This document shows, one piece after another, positions 51,751 through 60,652 of a DNA stretch of 64,000 nucleotides. The notes under the pieces were generated by a model. That model did not search any database and was not told the origin of the DNA. It saw only the letters and a program-made list of their open reading frames with translations. This DNA is from UBA11358 sp049517655. GTDB taxonomy: Bacteria; Verrucomicrobiota; Verrucomicrobiia; Limisphaerales; UBA11358. Where the stretch lies: assembly GCA_049517655.1 (NCBI GenBank), contig JBEKRQ010000002.1, forward strand, positions 124,001-188,000. The letters run 5' to 3'. Position 1 is the stretch's first letter. Each line of letters begins with the position of its first letter. The position numbers and the translations under genes were made by a program.

Positions 51751-53370
51751 ATGAGCCTCGGAGTTTTACGACTCAGAAATCCCGCCGCAAAGTGGATCAT
51801 CCTGTCCGTCGCAGTTATCGTTTTCTTAACGGCGATGGTCAGGGTGCCACTTCTGAATATTCCCTTCGAGCGGGACGAAGGGGAGTATGCCTATATCGCG
51901 TGGAGGCTCGGGCACAACGAGCTTCCGTATCGCGATTGGGTTGACCAGAAACCGCCTGGCATCTTTTGGACATACCGGCTTGCCCTGGATTTACCGCTCA
52001 ATCCCGTTTATTCAGTTCACCTCATGGGGTTGCTGTTCTCTGCGGCTTCTGCTTGTGCACTATTTTTTCTGGCGCGCCGGTTCACGAGCCAGCCTTGGTC
52101 AGTGGCTGCGGCTGCCCTGTTCGCCATCCTTTCCGCCGATCCCCTCGTGCAAGGAACGGCGGCAAACACGGAACTTTTCATGCTGCTCCCGCTCATCCTT
52201 TCCCAACTGGCATTCCTGTCCGCGGCATCGAACAACCGGCACAAAATTCTGTTCATAGTTCTTTCGGGAGCGCTAACCGGGGTCGCTATCGCTTTCAAAC
52301 AGGTTGCGGCCGTCAACGGGCTGTTCCTCGTTGCTCTGTATCCGGTATTCGCTGCCAGAGGGAACCGACTGCGAAACACGCTGTCCTTTGCCGGGTGGTC
52401 AGCGGCGGGCGTTGGTGTTGTCTGGGGTCTCATAGCGATCTATTTTTCCCTCCGGCAGGGTCTGGGAGACCTTATTTACAACGTATTCACTCACAACCTG
52501 GAATATATCCATGTGATACCATGGTGGGCGCGTTTGAAGTTTTGCCTGCATACACTGACAATCCTTTCCCAAACACAGGTGCTTGTCTGGATTTTGTCAG
52601 CAGTTGGTTTTATTGCGCTATACATGACAAGAAGAATGAGATTACTTCTCTTTTTAGGAGGGTGGATGGTCACAAGCATGGTGGGGGTGAGCGCGAGTGG
52701 AGCCTTTTTCCCACACTACTTTCAGCAAATACTTCCGGCTTTGTCGATGATGGCAGCGCTTGGCGCTGAGGCGTTATACGGCGTTTATTTCTGGAAGATG
52801 GTTCCCGCATGGAGCCGTGGGGCAATAGCCGTCGCTATGCTCGTTATCCTGCCCGTTGTTGTGATTTATCCGTTCATCTTCACATATACACCGGCGGAGT
52901 CCGTTAGAAAGATTTACCCCCGCAATTTCTTTGCCGAGATGCCCGATCTGGGCAGACGAATTGCCCAAGTGACAGGTCCCGATGATCGGGTGTTCATATT
53001 CGGGGCGGAAGCGGAGTTGTTTTTTTATGCTCAACGGGCCTCGGCAACGCGCTATATCTTTCTTTTCCCACTGTATGGCACGTATCGGGATGCGCGGGAA
53101 AAACAGATCGCGGTGGCGAAAGAAATATCCCTTAATCAGCCTGCGGCTGCAGTATACCTTCCGAATGATCTTTTCTTTCAACCCGGCAGCGAACAGTTTT
53201 TCACCCAATGGAGCCAATCTTATCTGCGAGAGAATTTCCGCGCTGATGCGTATCTGACAGCAGACCAAAGTGGAACCGCCCATATTATCCCGGGGTTCAA
53301 CGGCCAGGAACCTTCAGTCCCCACTGGGCAACAAATAATCGGCGTAACATTTGTGAGAAGGGCCAGATAG
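51751..53370 (+). CDS. ArnT/GT39-like membrane glycosyltransferase
   Basis: 539 residues with about 11 hydrophobic segments. The first periplasmic loop has FERDEGEYAYIAWRLGHNEL followed by PYRDWVDQKPPGIFW, the acidic DxD/ExD signature of GT-C lipid-linked sugar transferases such as ArnT and protein mannosyltransferases. The C-terminal soluble part (from about residue 395) begins AQVTGPDDRVFIFGAEAELF. It would move a sugar from a polyprenyl phosphate to an envelope lipid or protein; donor and target unknown. The sequence appears lower in GC than its neighbours and ends within a broken integrase gene on the opposite strand, which suggests horizontal acquisition. Confidence 0.88.
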   Translation: MSLGVLRLRNPAAKWIILSVAVIVFLTAMVRVPLLNIPFERDEGEYAYIAWRLGHNELPYRDWVDQKPPGIFWTYRLALDLPLNPVYSVHLMGLLFSAASACALFFLARRFTSQPWSVAAAALFAILSADPLVQGTAANTELFMLLPLILSQLAFLSAASNNRHKILFIVLSGALTGVAIAFKQVAAVNGLFLVALYPVFAARGNRLRNTLSFAGWSAAGVGVVWGLIAIYFSLRQGLGDLIYNVFTHNLEYIHVIPWWARLKFCLHTLTILSQTQVLVWILSAVGFIALYMTRRMRLLLFLGGWMVTSMVGVSASGAFFPHYFQQILPALSMMAALGAEALYGVYFWKMVPAWSRGAIAVAMLVILPVVVIYPFIFTYTPAESVRKIYPRNFFAEMPDLGRRIAQVTGPDDRVFIFGAEAELFFYAQRASATRYIFLFPLYGTYRDAREKQIAVAKEISLNQPAAAVYLPNDLFFQPGSEQFFTQWSQSYLRENFRADAYLTADQSGTAHIIPGFNGQEPSVPTGQQIIGVTFVRRAR

Positions 53371-53745
53371 CCCTCGACGGTTTCTCCCATTGTGTGCCAG
53401 CAAAGTTTGCCAGCCGCCTCGACAAATTCGGAAATGCCCGCTAACAGTGACACACGGCAGCCTGTGGCGCGGTGAAAGTCCGCGAGACGTTCCAGCGCGG
53501 CCAGTGCGTCGCGGGCTTGCGCGGGGTTCAAGGCGGTGACTTGCGAGCCTTTGGCCAAATCCTTCATCAGCCCGTCAGCGTGACGTTTGGCTTCGCTGTA
53601 GGTGTGGAACAATACCATCCGCCGCTGGCCAGCCACTTGCTCTTGCCGTAAATCACGGCGAGGACACGGCCACGGTGTTTGATGCGCTTTGGGAACTTTA
53701 CTTTTGCGCTCTCGGATTCAGCCGTTTCTTGTGTCAGGGCTGTGT
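53350..53745 (-). pseudogene. Remnant of tyrosine integrase, N-terminal part
   Basis: Two minus-strand frames read in succession: KFPKRIKHRGRVLAVIYGKS (down to about 53636), then after a frame change VAGQRRMVLFHTYSEAKRHA, DGLMKDLAKGSQVTALNPAQ, ARDALAALERLADFHRATGC, RVSLLAGISEFVEAAGKL and GETVEGYLALLTN. As I recall, this is the N-terminal region of a Verrucomicrobia site-specific integrase family (pattern YGKS...RVAY.VAGKRR). About eight codons are missing at the frame change, and everything after GYL, including the catalytic domain, is replaced by the 3' end of the glycosyltransferase. It faces the 3' end of tRNA-Val, the usual place of an integrase. Confidence 0.65.
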
Positions 53746-53781
53746 CAGTAACACCAGAAACCTCGATTTCTTGAGGAAAGA

Positions 53782-53856
53782 TGGTGCGCGCTGCAGGTTT
53801 TGAACCTGCGACCCCCAGTGTGTGATACTGGTGCTCTACCGCTGAGCTAAGCGCGC
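53782..53856 (-). tRNA. tRNA-Val (anticodon CAC)
   Basis: Read on the minus strand: acceptor GCGCGCT/AGCGCGC, D-arm TAGCTCAGCGGTAGAGC, anticodon stem CCAGT/ACTGG with loop ATCACAC (anticodon CAC), variable loop, T-arm GCAGGTTCAAAACCTGC, discriminator A and encoded CCA (53782-53784). Its 3' end points at the integrase remnant, so it may have been an attachment site. Confidence 0.95.
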
Positions 53857-53889
53857 AACAGGTATAGCGTATTCGCCGTCCCCGTCTTT

Positions 53890-55488
53890 TCAAGATTTTC
53901 TTGGGATCGTGTCGCGTTGCGCCCATTCGGGGTTCATGTTTGGAAAATCCAGATTGTAGTGCAACCCGCGGCTTTCAGGCCGCATCAATGCGCAGCGCAC
54001 AATCAATTCCGCCACCGTCGCAATGTTGCGGAGTTCCAGCAGGTCGCTCGTCACGATGAAGTTCCAATAGTATTCGCGAATTTCCTCCTGCAAATTCGCA
54101 ATTCGCTTGGCCGCGCGCTGGAGCCGTTTGTTCGTCCGCACAATGCCCACATAGTCCCACATGCAACGGCGGATTTCGTCCCAATTGTGCGAGACGACGA
54201 CGAGTTCGTCCGGGTCGGTCGCCTTGCCCGGCTGCCACAGGGGAATTTTCGCGTCTTCCCTTTCGGGCCGGCTGGAAAGGACCTTCTGCGCCGCGCGGTG
54301 CGCGCAAACAAGCGCCTCCAGAAGCGAGTTGCTCGCCAGCCGGTTCGCGCCGTGCAACCCCGTGCACGCGACTTCGCCGACGGCGTAAAGTCCGGCGATG
54401 TCCGTCCCGCCATCCACGTTCGTCATCACGCCGCCGCATTGATAATGTGCCGCGGGCACGACTGGAATCGGCTCTTTCGTGATGTCAATGCCATAGCCCC
54501 GGCACGTTTGGTAAATGTTCGGGAACCGGTCAATGATGAACCGCGCTGGTTTGTGCGTGATGTCGAGCCACACGTGTTCCGCGCCGCTCTTTTTCATCTC
54601 GCTGTCAATCGCGCGGGCCACCACGTCGCGCGGCGCGAGCGATTTCATGGGGTGGTAACGGTCCATGAACTCAATGCCGTCGAGCGTTTTAAGCACGCCG
54701 CCCTCGCCGCGCACCGCCTCGCTGATGAGAAACGATTTCGCCTCCGGATGATACAGGCACGTCGGATGAAACTGAACGAACTCCATGTCAGCAATCGCAG
54801 CGCCCGCGCGATACGCCATCGCCACGCCGTCGCCGGTCGCAATATCGGGGTTCGTCGTGTAAAGATAAACCTTGCCGCAACCGCCCGTTGCCAGAACCGT
54901 CACAGGCGCGGAAAATGTTTCAACGCGACCGGACTTTTTATCGAACACATACGCGCCGAAACAGCGGTTTGCGCCCGCGAGACCAAGTTTTTGGCTTGTG
55001 ACAAGGTCAATCGCGAGATGGTTTTCAAAAATCTCAATATTCGGTTGCCGCGACACCGCGTTCAGCAGCGCACTTTCGACTTCGTGTCCGGTTATGTCCT
55101 TCGCGTGCAAAATGCGGCGTTTGGAATGGCCGCCTTCCTTGCCGAGATCAAGTTGTCTGCCGCCGTCCTCGGCCGGCGCGGAGCGCGAGGAAAATTTCAT
55201 TCCCAATTCCATCAAGTCCGCAATGCGCGCCGGGCCTTCCTCGACGATGGTGCGGACGACGCTCTCCTTGCACAACCCCGCGCCCGCCACAAGCGTGTCG
55301 CGCACGTGCAACTCGAACGAGTCTTCCTTGCTCGTCACTGCCGCGATGCCGCCCTGCGCGTAATTCGTGTTCGACTCCGCGCGATCCTTTTTCGTGACGA
55401 TGGCCACGCGACCGCGCGGCGCGACCTTCAACGCGAAGAAAAGCCCCGCGATGCCGCTGCCAAGAACGAGATAGTCAAATTGTTTCAC
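53890..55488 (-). CDS. nadB: L-aspartate oxidase
   Basis: FAD enzyme that oxidises aspartate to iminoaspartate for NAD synthesis. 532 residues. The dinucleotide fold starts VLGSGIAGLFFALKVAPRG; the succinate dehydrogenase-like flavin and catalytic blocks follow (NYAQGGIAAV, ATGGCGKVYLYTTNP, EFVQFHPTCLYHPEA, and the catalytic Arg region PRDVVARAIDSEMKKSGAEH), with HYQCGGVMTNVDGGTDIAGL and GANRLASNSLLEALVCAHRA later. A C-terminal helical domain closes the protein. nadA and nadC are not in the window; panC lies directly upstream on the same strand. Confidence 0.95.
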   Translation of the reverse strand: MKQFDYLVLGSGIAGLFFALKVAPRGRVAIVTKKDRAESNTNYAQGGIAAVTSKEDSFELHVRDTLVAGAGLCKESVVRTIVEEGPARIADLMELGMKFSSRSAPAEDGGRQLDLGKEGGHSKRRILHAKDITGHEVESALLNAVSRQPNIEIFENHLAIDLVTSQKLGLAGANRCFGAYVFDKKSGRVETFSAPVTVLATGGCGKVYLYTTNPDIATGDGVAMAYRAGAAIADMEFVQFHPTCLYHPEAKSFLISEAVRGEGGVLKTLDGIEFMDRYHPMKSLAPRDVVARAIDSEMKKSGAEHVWLDITHKPARFIIDRFPNIYQTCRGYGIDITKEPIPVVPAAHYQCGGVMTNVDGGTDIAGLYAVGEVACTGLHGANRLASNSLLEALVCAHRAAQKVLSSRPEREDAKIPLWQPGKATDPDELVVVSHNWDEIRRCMWDYVGIVRTNKRLQRAAKRIANLQEEIREYYWNFIVTSDLLELRNIATVAELIVRCALMRPESRGLHYNLDFPNMNPEWAQRDTIPRKS

Positions 55489-55503
55489 ATTTTTCTCCGC
55501 TTT

Positions 55504-56412
55504 TTAGAGTCGAGCGTTATCAATCAACCGCGTTTTGCCAACGAACACCGCCAAAGCCATTTGTGCGCCGCGTTTCACTTTTGATACCGACAACAACGTG
55601 TCCGGCTCGAAAAATTCCACGTAATCCAGCCGCGCCGCAGGCTCGCACGCAACCAGCTTCTTGACAGCGTCCTTCAATTTAAACGCAGGAAACGTCTTGA
55701 ATTTTCTGACAGTGACGCGCGCCAACTGGATTGCGCACCAGAGAACGGTCGCCTGACGGCGCAAATCGCCCTTGAGATATTTATTGCGCGAACTCATTGC
55801 CAGCCCGTCGCGTTCGCGCAACGTCGGCGCGACAATGATTTTCACCGGAAAATTCAGGTCACATGCCATGCGTTTGATGATGGTCGCCTGCTGAAAATCC
55901 TTTGCGCCGAAAACCGCCACGTCCGGTAATACGATGTTGAATAATTTGGCGACGACCGTTGTCACACCGCGAAAATGCGTCGGACGCGACGCACCCTCCA
56001 TCGTTTTGGACAAATTTTCCTCAACGACATAGGTGCTGAAATTTTGGAGTGCGCCGACATGTCGGCGCTTTGAAAGCGGTGACACGTCACCGCGCTCCAA
56101 GCCCGGATACATTTCCCTGTCGCTTGGCGCAAAAACAACGTCCACATCTTCGGCGCGACACAGTTTCAAGTCGCGTTTCAAATCGCGCGGGTAGCGGCTG
56201 AAATCCTCCTTCGGCCCGAACTGCGTCGGGTTGACGTAAATGCTGACGACGACTTTGCCCGCCTTGCCGGCGTGCCGGCGTGCCACGCGCACCAGGCTTA
56301 TATGTCCGGCGTGCAAATAGCCCATCGTCGGCACGAGGCCGATGCGCCTGTCAGCGTGCTGCCATTGTCTGGCAAGCTGTTGCATTGCGGCGATGGAAGT
56401 GACGATTTGCAT
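55504..56412 (-). CDS. panC: Pantothenate synthetase
   Basis: Joins pantoate and beta-alanine with ATP for coenzyme A synthesis. 302 residues. The nucleotidyltransferase signature is VPTMGYLHAGHISLVRVARR (HAGH, the HIGH equivalent), then VSIYVNPTQFGPKEDFSRYP, FGAKDFQQATIIKRM and the KMSKS-like MSSRNKYLKGDLR. Slightly longer than the ~283-residue E. coli enzyme because of a loop around DVSPLSKRRHVGALQNFST. First gene of the panC-nadB pair, 16 bases before nadB. Confidence 0.95.
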   Translation of the reverse strand: MQIVTSIAAMQQLARQWQHADRRIGLVPTMGYLHAGHISLVRVARRHAGKAGKVVVSIYVNPTQFGPKEDFSRYPRDLKRDLKLCRAEDVDVVFAPSDREMYPGLERGDVSPLSKRRHVGALQNFSTYVVEENLSKTMEGASRPTHFRGVTTVVAKLFNIVLPDVAVFGAKDFQQATIIKRMACDLNFPVKIIVAPTLRERDGLAMSSRNKYLKGDLRRQATVLWCAIQLARVTVRKFKTFPAFKLKDAVKKLVACEPAARLDYVEFFEPDTLLSVSKVKRGAQMALAVFVGKTRLIDNARL

Positions 56413-56691
56413 GTTAGAAAAGTGCGGCAGTTGTGTCGGCCAATCAATTCAATTGTCGCCCTACAACACATTTTTAGCTCCAAAGCGATAGAGCATTACC
56501 CTCAGGGCCTTGTCCCCAGAACTGGTGACTGGCAGGGGACACAGCATCGGGTATGTTTATGGCGTCATTGAGATGCGGAAGTGCAGGGTTCCGTGTGTGA
56601 AGTCAGGCGTAAATCTGCAGCGCCGCATCCGATGAAAGGTTCGTGGTAGCGCGGCTGCGAATTTTGAATTTAGGCGCGGAGTTCTCATTGT
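56413..56691 (+). ncRNA. Candidate structured leader or small RNA ending in a terminator
   Basis: 470 bases between panC and the MEMO gene hold no credible ORF. The part up to 56691 is followed by a strong intrinsic terminator on the plus strand although no plus-strand gene precedes it. Inside are stems such as GCAG(CG)CCGC with GCGGCTGC (56617-56657). It is either a small RNA or the 5' leader of the AmmeMemoRadiSam operon with an attenuator. I could not match it to tmRNA, SRP, 6S or a known riboswitch consensus, so only the boundary set by the terminator is firm. Confidence 0.35.
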
Positions 56692-56724
56692 GAGGCCGGA
56701 GTAGTGTCCGGCCTCTCTTTTTTT
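56692..56724 (+). terminator. Strong intrinsic terminator without an upstream gene
   Basis: Perfect nine-pair stem GAGGCCGGA / TCCGGCCTC, loop GTAGTG, then TCTTTTTTT. It lies 157 bases before the MEMO-AMMECR1 start on the same strand and no plus-strand gene precedes it in the window for over 3 kb except the glycosyltransferase at 51751-53370. Confidence 0.8.
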
Positions 56725-56881
56725 ACTTCATCCGTCGCATTCCATTCGAGTTTCGAGTTTGACTTTGCGCAAGTTGCAGGCGTATTGCATGGACTGTAAG
56801 AAAGGCTCGTTCGCGAGCGCAACTGGAACGGAGTTTGGAACCTCCCGTGCGACCCGTCAGTGTGCCGGAGTGGTGGAATTT

Positions 56882-58468
56882 ATGAAGAGGATGATGCGTG
56901 AGAGCGGCAAAGGCAGGGTGATCGTCAGGATCACTCTTGCAGCATTCTTGTTGTTTGGCTTCGGCTGCAATTCGCACCCAAAGGCGACGCGCGTTGAGCA
57001 AGGCGCCAATCAGGCGGCGCAGGCAACAAACGCTGAACACTTTTTACGCGTCCGCATGCCCGCTGTTGCAGGGCTGTTTTATCCGGCAGAAGAGCCGGTT
57101 CTTTCCAGAATGATTGATGGATTGTTGGAAAGCGCGCCCGCGCATTACATCCCGCACCTGAAGGGTTTGGTTTGCCCTCATGCGGGCTACCCATATTCCG
57201 GCCAAACCGCGGCAATCGCTTACAAGACCCTGGCGGGACGCGACGTTCAAACCGTCGTTATTCTTGGCCCCAGCCACTATGCCGCGTTTCAAGGCGCTTC
57301 TGTTCCTAACGCGGACGCTTACCAAACGCCCCTTGGAACTGTTCCCATCTCGGATAAGGCGCAGCAACTCATCAAGACCAGCCCCTTTGTTTTGGAGCCG
57401 AAATGTCTGGTCCAGCGGCCATCGTGGTGGCAACAGTCTTCCAAACCCGCACCGGCCTTGGGCGAAGACACCCCCGATACCTGGGAACATTCCGTCGAGG
57501 TTCAGGTTCCTTTCCTGCAAAAAACCTTAAAGAACTTCACCATCCTGCCCGTCGTCTTTGGCGACGTTGACCCTGAACAGGCCGCCAAAGTTTTGGCCGG
57601 GATAATTGATGACAAAACAATCGTCGTGGCCAGTTCAGACCTGAGCCATTACCACCCTTATGATGAGGCCAAAGAATTGGACAACCGCTGTGTCAGGGCG
57701 ATTTGCAGTTTGGACATTGACGAAATGAAAACTCAGGAAGCCTGCGGCAAATTGCCCATCCTGACGCTGATGTATCTGGCCCGGGAAAAAGGCTGGAAGA
57801 CGCAATTGCTGGACTGTCGCAACAGCGGTGACACCTCTGGCGACAAGAGCCACGGTGTGGTTGGCTATGCCGCCATTGCCTTTTACGCGCCAACACAGGA
57901 GAACTACGCGGCGCAGGAGAGAGGGTTTCTGCTGGATCTTGCCCGCAAGACTCTGACCTGCGTTGCGAGTAATGGCAGCCCATCCGGGGTCAATGCCAGG
58001 GACGTGTCACCAAAATTATCGGAGACCAAAGCGTGTTTCGTGACGTTGACAGAGAATGGCCTCTTGCGCGGTTGCATCGGCCATATTCTGCCGCAGGAGC
58101 CGCTTTGCCAGGCCATCGTGGACAACGCGCAGAACGCGGCCCGGCGCGACCCACGCTTCCTGCCGGTGCAGCCCGACGAGGTGAGTAAAATCAAAATCGA
58201 AATCAGCGTGCTGACGGAACCGAAACCATTGCGCTTCACTTCACCGGAAGATTTGCTGAATAAGTTGCAGCCTTACGAGGACGGCGTGGTGCTCCAAATC
58301 GGCCCTTACGGCGCGACGTTTCTGCCGCAGGTCTGGGCGCAGATTCCGGACAAGGTCGAATTCTTGAATCAACTTTCGCAGAAGGCCGGCTGTGCGCCGG
58401 ACGACTGGCGTGGCAAGAACGTCAGCGTCTCCATCTACCACGTCGAATCGTTCGAGGAATCAGAGTGA
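56882..58468 (+). CDS. Exported MEMO-AMMECR1 fusion lipoprotein (AmmeMemoRadiSam B+A)
   Basis: 528 residues from ATG 56882 (MKRMMRESGKGRVIVRITLA). A basic start and hydrophobic core end in FGFGC, so Cys 29 is probably lipidated; the protein would be outside the inner membrane. Residues about 57-350 are a MEMO domain with all metal-site blocks: CPHAGYPYSG, LGPSHYAAF, WEHSVEVQVPFL, SSDLSHYHP and CGKLPILTL (human MEMO1 His49, His81 and Cys244 equivalents). Residues about 360-525 are an AMMECR1 domain with LRGCIGHILPQEPL. Fusions of the two are known in AmmeMemoRadiSam systems, but a lipoprotein form is unusual. First gene of a four-gene operon; biochemical function unknown. Confidence 0.85.
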   Translation: MKRMMRESGKGRVIVRITLAAFLLFGFGCNSHPKATRVEQGANQAAQATNAEHFLRVRMPAVAGLFYPAEEPVLSRMIDGLLESAPAHYIPHLKGLVCPHAGYPYSGQTAAIAYKTLAGRDVQTVVILGPSHYAAFQGASVPNADAYQTPLGTVPISDKAQQLIKTSPFVLEPKCLVQRPSWWQQSSKPAPALGEDTPDTWEHSVEVQVPFLQKTLKNFTILPVVFGDVDPEQAAKVLAGIIDDKTIVVASSDLSHYHPYDEAKELDNRCVRAICSLDIDEMKTQEACGKLPILTLMYLAREKGWKTQLLDCRNSGDTSGDKSHGVVGYAAIAFYAPTQENYAAQERGFLLDLARKTLTCVASNGSPSGVNARDVSPKLSETKACFVTLTENGLLRGCIGHILPQEPLCQAIVDNAQNAARRDPRFLPVQPDEVSKIKIEISVLTEPKPLRFTSPEDLLNKLQPYEDGVVLQIGPYGATFLPQVWAQIPDKVEFLNQLSQKAGCAPDDWRGKNVSVSIYHVESFEESE

Positions 58469-58474
58469 TGCTTC

Positions 58475-60652
58475 ATGCCCGACCGGGAGCCGATAATACT
58501 GGCGGTCGCGAGTGAACGGCGGTTCGTCTTGTTTGCCGTCGGCGCGCTGGGTGTCTCCTGTGTGATGACGCAACTGGCGCTGATGCGCGAGTTGATGGGA
58601 GCGTTCTCGGGAAACGAAATGGTGTTGGGCGTCGTGCTCGGCCTGTGGCTCCTGCTGATGGGCATCGGCACCTGGCTGGGCCGGACCTCCGACAAGCTGC
58701 GAAACCCATTCGCCACCCTGGTCGTGACCCAAATTCTCGTCGCGATTCTGCCGTTATTGCAGGTGTTTTCCCTTCGGGCTTTGCGAAACGTGGTTTTCAT
58801 CCGGGGCGCAGAGGTCGGTGTCACCGAAACCGTCATCAGCACCTTCGTCTTGCTGCTGCCGTATTGTCTCGTGGCGGGCTACGCCCTGACGCTGGCCTGC
58901 TCGCTCCTTGCGCGCAAAGAAGGCCCTGCGGGCGTCGGCAGCATCTATGTGGCGGACAGCATCGGCAGCATCGTGGGCGGTGTTCTGTTCAGCTTCGTTC
59001 TTATCCGGTTTCTTGATCATTTGGACATCCTTGTTTTTCCGGCGTTGTTAAATCTGCTGTGTGCCTGCATGACGGGTTTTCATTGCGGGAGAAAACCGCT
59101 TTCGGCGATTGCCCTGGTTTTGGCTATTGGGGTGTCGGCCATGGCGTTTCTGGCCGACGTGGACGGTATTTCCACCGGCCTGTTATATCAGAAACAATAC
59201 ATCGTGGCCCGGGCAAACTCCCCCTACGGCAAGCTCATCGTCACAAAATCCGATGGCCAGTTCGATTTCATCGAAAACGGCGTTCCCATCACCTCCACTC
59301 GTGACGACCAGCACGTCGAGGAAACCGTGCATTATGCGATGGCGCAGCGGCCTGATGCCCGCAAGGTGCTGCTGGTTTCCGGCGGCATTTCCGGCACGGC
59401 GAGGGAAATTCTGAAATACAATGTCAGCCGGGTGGATTACGTGGAACTCGACCCGCTGATTCTGGAGCTGGGGCGGAAATATCTTCCGGAGAATCTGGCG
59501 GACGGTCGAATCCGGATCATCAACACCGACGGGCGCCTGTTCATCAAACAGGCTGGCGGAAAATATGACGTCGTCATCGTGGACGTGCCCGATCCTTCCA
59601 CCGCGCAACTCAACCGATTCTACACCGTGGAGTTTCAGGCTGAAGTCAAACGGGTGCTTTCCAAAGACGGGGTGTTGTCCTTTTCGCTCGGACATTATGA
59701 AAATTACGTCAGCAAGGAACTGGCGCGAATGCTGGCATCGGCTTATCGTTCGTTGAGGCTGTCGTTCCAAAACGTGCTGGTGATTCCCGGCGGACGGGTT
59801 TTCTTTCTGGCATCGGACGGCCTGCTCTACGAGGACATTGCTGCGCGAATCGGGCAACGGCAAATACAGACGAAGCTGGTCAACCGGCATTACCTCGATG
59901 CGATGCTGACGGCCGACCGGAGGGCGGACCTCGCGCGCGCCACAGCGCAACCGGCGGCGGTAAACAAGGACTTCAATCCGGTGCTTTACTACTACCACCT
60001 CCGCCATTGGATGAGTCAGTTCAAAGTCGGGTTCGGCGTGCTGCAGACGTTGTTGCTTGTTTTGCTTTGTGTTTACCTCGTCCGGTTGCGCGGATCTGCC
60101 TTGGTCCTGTTCGCCTCGGGTTTTGCGGGGTCGGCGTTGGAACTTGTACTGCTGCTGGTGTTCCAAGTTCTCTGCGGTTCGGTTTACCACCAAGTGGGCG
60201 TAATCGTGACCGTCTTTATGGCCGGTCTGGCGCTCGGTGCCGTTGTGATGAATCGGTTCATGCCGCAGGCGAACCGGGGAAGCCTGGCTCTTCTGGCTCT
60301 TGCCGTCGCCGGCTACGCAATCCTGCTTGCATTTTTATTGCCGCTGCTGAATCGAATGGGTGGAACCGCCGGGTCGCTCGTGCTGGTCAAAGCGGCTATT
60401 GCGTCATTGACTCTGATTCTCGCCGTGCTGGTGGGAATGCAATTCCCGCTGGCGAATCGGTTGGAATTTGACGGCACCGTTGCGGGCGCGTCCCGCCTTT
60501 ACACAGCGGATTTCGTCGGCGCATTTCTGGGTGCGTTGCTGGCAAGCACTCTGTTGATTCCGTTGATTGGCGTGGCGGGCGTCTGCCTGTTGACTGCAGC
60601 GCTGAATTTTCTTGGCGGCGCAACGATCCAATTCCGAAAGGCTGTGATATGA
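58475..60652 (+). CDS. Polytopic membrane protein with spermidine-synthase-like domain
   Basis: 725 residues: six or seven membrane segments (about 15-215), a soluble aminopropyltransferase-like Rossmann domain (about 235-475), then about seven more membrane segments (about 515-715). The soluble part has HVEETVHYAM, DYVELDPLILELGRKYLP, NTDGRLFI and VVIVDVPDPST, but the SAM-site GGGDGG of true spermidine synthases is SGGISG (302-307), losing the Asp. It may be a methyl- or aminopropyltransferase with a changed substrate, or a binding domain. It starts six bases after the MEMO-AMMECR1 gene and overlaps the next gene (ATGA), so it belongs to this operon. Confidence 0.82.
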   Translation: MPDREPIILAVASERRFVLFAVGALGVSCVMTQLALMRELMGAFSGNEMVLGVVLGLWLLLMGIGTWLGRTSDKLRNPFATLVVTQILVAILPLLQVFSLRALRNVVFIRGAEVGVTETVISTFVLLLPYCLVAGYALTLACSLLARKEGPAGVGSIYVADSIGSIVGGVLFSFVLIRFLDHLDILVFPALLNLLCACMTGFHCGRKPLSAIALVLAIGVSAMAFLADVDGISTGLLYQKQYIVARANSPYGKLIVTKSDGQFDFIENGVPITSTRDDQHVEETVHYAMAQRPDARKVLLVSGGISGTAREILKYNVSRVDYVELDPLILELGRKYLPENLADGRIRIINTDGRLFIKQAGGKYDVVIVDVPDPSTAQLNRFYTVEFQAEVKRVLSKDGVLSFSLGHYENYVSKELARMLASAYRSLRLSFQNVLVIPGGRVFFLASDGLLYEDIAARIGQRQIQTKLVNRHYLDAMLTADRRADLARATAQPAAVNKDFNPVLYYYHLRHWMSQFKVGFGVLQTLLLVLLCVYLVRLRGSALVLFASGFAGSALELVLLLVFQVLCGSVYHQVGVIVTVFMAGLALGAVVMNRFMPQANRGSLALLALAVAGYAILLAFLLPLLNRMGGTAGSLVLVKAAIASLTLILAVLVGMQFPLANRLEFDGTVAGASRLYTADFVGAFLGALLASTLLIPLIGVAGVCLLTAALNFLGGATIQFRKAVI

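Noticed and set aside
53917..55584. 555-codon plus-strand frame opposite nadB and panC
   Set aside because: Lies antisense to two well conserved enzymes; composition is typical of a shadow frame.
56413..56726. Known stable RNA (tmRNA, SRP RNA, 6S, RNase P)
   Set aside because: No match to remembered conserved cores; only a terminator and some stems can be seen.
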